Made by a program: the position numbers and the translations under genes | The notes under the pieces: generated by a model | What the model was told of the DNA's origin: nothing | What the model saw: only the letters and a program-made list of their open reading frames with translations | Databases searched by the model: none | Source of the DNA: Ettlia oleoabundans | Lineage: Eukaryota > Chlorophyta > Chlorophyceae > Chlamydomonadales | NCBI GenBank assembly: GCA_019693395.1 | Contig: JAAMXP010005522.1 | Span: 1-19,060 of the forward strand | Direction of reading: 5' to 3' | DNA length: 19,060 bases | Part shown: positions 18,447 to 19,060 of the stretch, in pieces | Layout of the letters: each line of letters opens with the position of its first letter | Numbering within the stretch: the first letter of the stretch is position 1

Positions 18447-18996
18447 AAGAGGGCTGCTGCTGAGGTGGCAGAGGAGCGCTCTGTGCGCACGGTTGGCGAC
18501 ATATTCGCCGCGATTGGCAGGTGCATGCATGTGTCATCGGAATGCAACACCTCAACACCCATTTGATATGGCCACTTTGTGTCTACCTGCACCAGATCGC
18601 AAATCAGCCCTGCGGTTGGGCTGTGGTGGGGTACCCCTTGCCTCGGCCCCTCCAGGGTGCATCCGCTCCACAGAGGGAAGGGCTTGCTGCAACTGGCCCA
18701 GAGTATAACAGTTTGCTTACAGCTTTTACTGAAGGAACTTTTAAAGGCACAACAGGTACAGGACACCTGCCTTGTCATGATACTTTGCTGTGCGCCATGT
18801 GAGCACCAACGCTGACATGGCACATCCGTGCAAACTGAGAGGCTGCAGAGGCGAATGCCGCCCGTCCGCTGGTTGCCACATTGTTGTCCGACCATCTCAT
18901 TGTTTTCAACCAGTGTGATCATTTAGTTTGCTGTTGGTACTTCCAGCATTGCCAGGCCCCTCGGCACGCCGCACACGGCCATCAAGCGAGTGAGAG
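18447..18996 (+). CDS. Possible 5' exons of an unrecognised gene diverging from DDI1 (low confidence)
   Basis: A chain of coding-like segments can be read rightward: about 18447-18520 (AAAEVAEERSVRTVGDIFAA), donor gtgcat; 18656-18755 (GKGLLQLAQSITVCLQLLLK), acceptor gcccctccag, donor gtacag; about 18842-18912 (AAEANAARPLVATLLSDHL); and perhaps 18947-18996 (IARPLGTPHTAIKRVRG), donor gtaatg. The first three join in frame and look helical and charged or aliphatic. Weak points: no start codon is found (a TAA at 18438-18440 precedes the first segment, and DDI1 exon 1 begins at 18389), the acceptor before 18842 is poor, and the last intron would be only 34 nt. I do not recognise the protein. If real, it continues past the right edge. 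Confidence 0.3.
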
Positions 18997-19060
18997 GTAA
19001 TGAGCACCATCACGTTGATGCTCCAAAACATGTGGATCGCGCGTTGTCTGGGTTGACGGG

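Noticed and set aside
18253..18708. Plus-strand open frame of 151 codons
   Set aside because: It overlaps DDI1 exon 1 antisense. Its frame conflicts with the better splice-supported plus-strand segments.

Overview
The window is nuclear DNA of an intron-rich photosynthetic eukaryote, most likely a green alga and perhaps a trebouxiophyte. Three points support this. The genes are cut by many spliceosomal introns, mostly about 125-415 nt. One gene encodes a thylakoid-lumen photosystem II protein with a bipartite transit peptide. The coding sequence is rich in Ala, Gly, Pro and Gln. The genus is not determinable from the sequence alone. No bacterial operons, CRISPR arrays, tRNAs, rRNAs or intact transposons were seen.

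Layout. (1) Positions <1-9335, minus strand: the 5' three quarters of the gene for coatomer subunit alpha (alpha-COP). I could chain 32 coding exons (about 956 codons) by splice sites, reading frame and homology; the 3' end lies left of the window. (2) Positions 9336-10332: a divergent intergenic or 5'-leader region. (3) Positions about 10333-11931, plus strand: an unrecognised Ala/Pro-rich gene with a predicted membrane helix near its N-terminus. Three exons join in phase, and an extra first exon at 9752-9794 is possible. (4) Positions 12128-13908, minus strand: a complete seven-exon gene for a Psb27-family lumenal protein of 226 residues, possibly of the Psb27-H2/LPA19 type. It converges on gene 3. 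(5) Positions 14336-18389, minus strand: a complete eleven-exon DDI1 gene of 444 residues (ubiquitin-like domain, helical domain, retroviral-type aspartic protease, UBA). (6) Positions about 18447-19060, plus strand: a possible 5' part of another gene diverging from DDI1, only weakly supported.

The genes do not form one pathway. Alpha-COP works in Golgi-to-ER transport, DDI1 in ubiquitin/proteasome shuttling and proteolysis, and Psb27 in photosystem II assembly. The most unusual content is in exon structure. The alpha-COP start codon sits on the last three bases of an exon and is followed by 5-nt and 13-nt microexons. DDI1 has an 18-nt microexon inside its protease domain. A 28-bp tandem array duplicates the DDI1 intron-4 splice donor, and the same intron carries a partial copy of the following exon. 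One alpha-COP intron appears to be GC-AG.

All exon boundaries were assigned by eye and would need transcript data to confirm.
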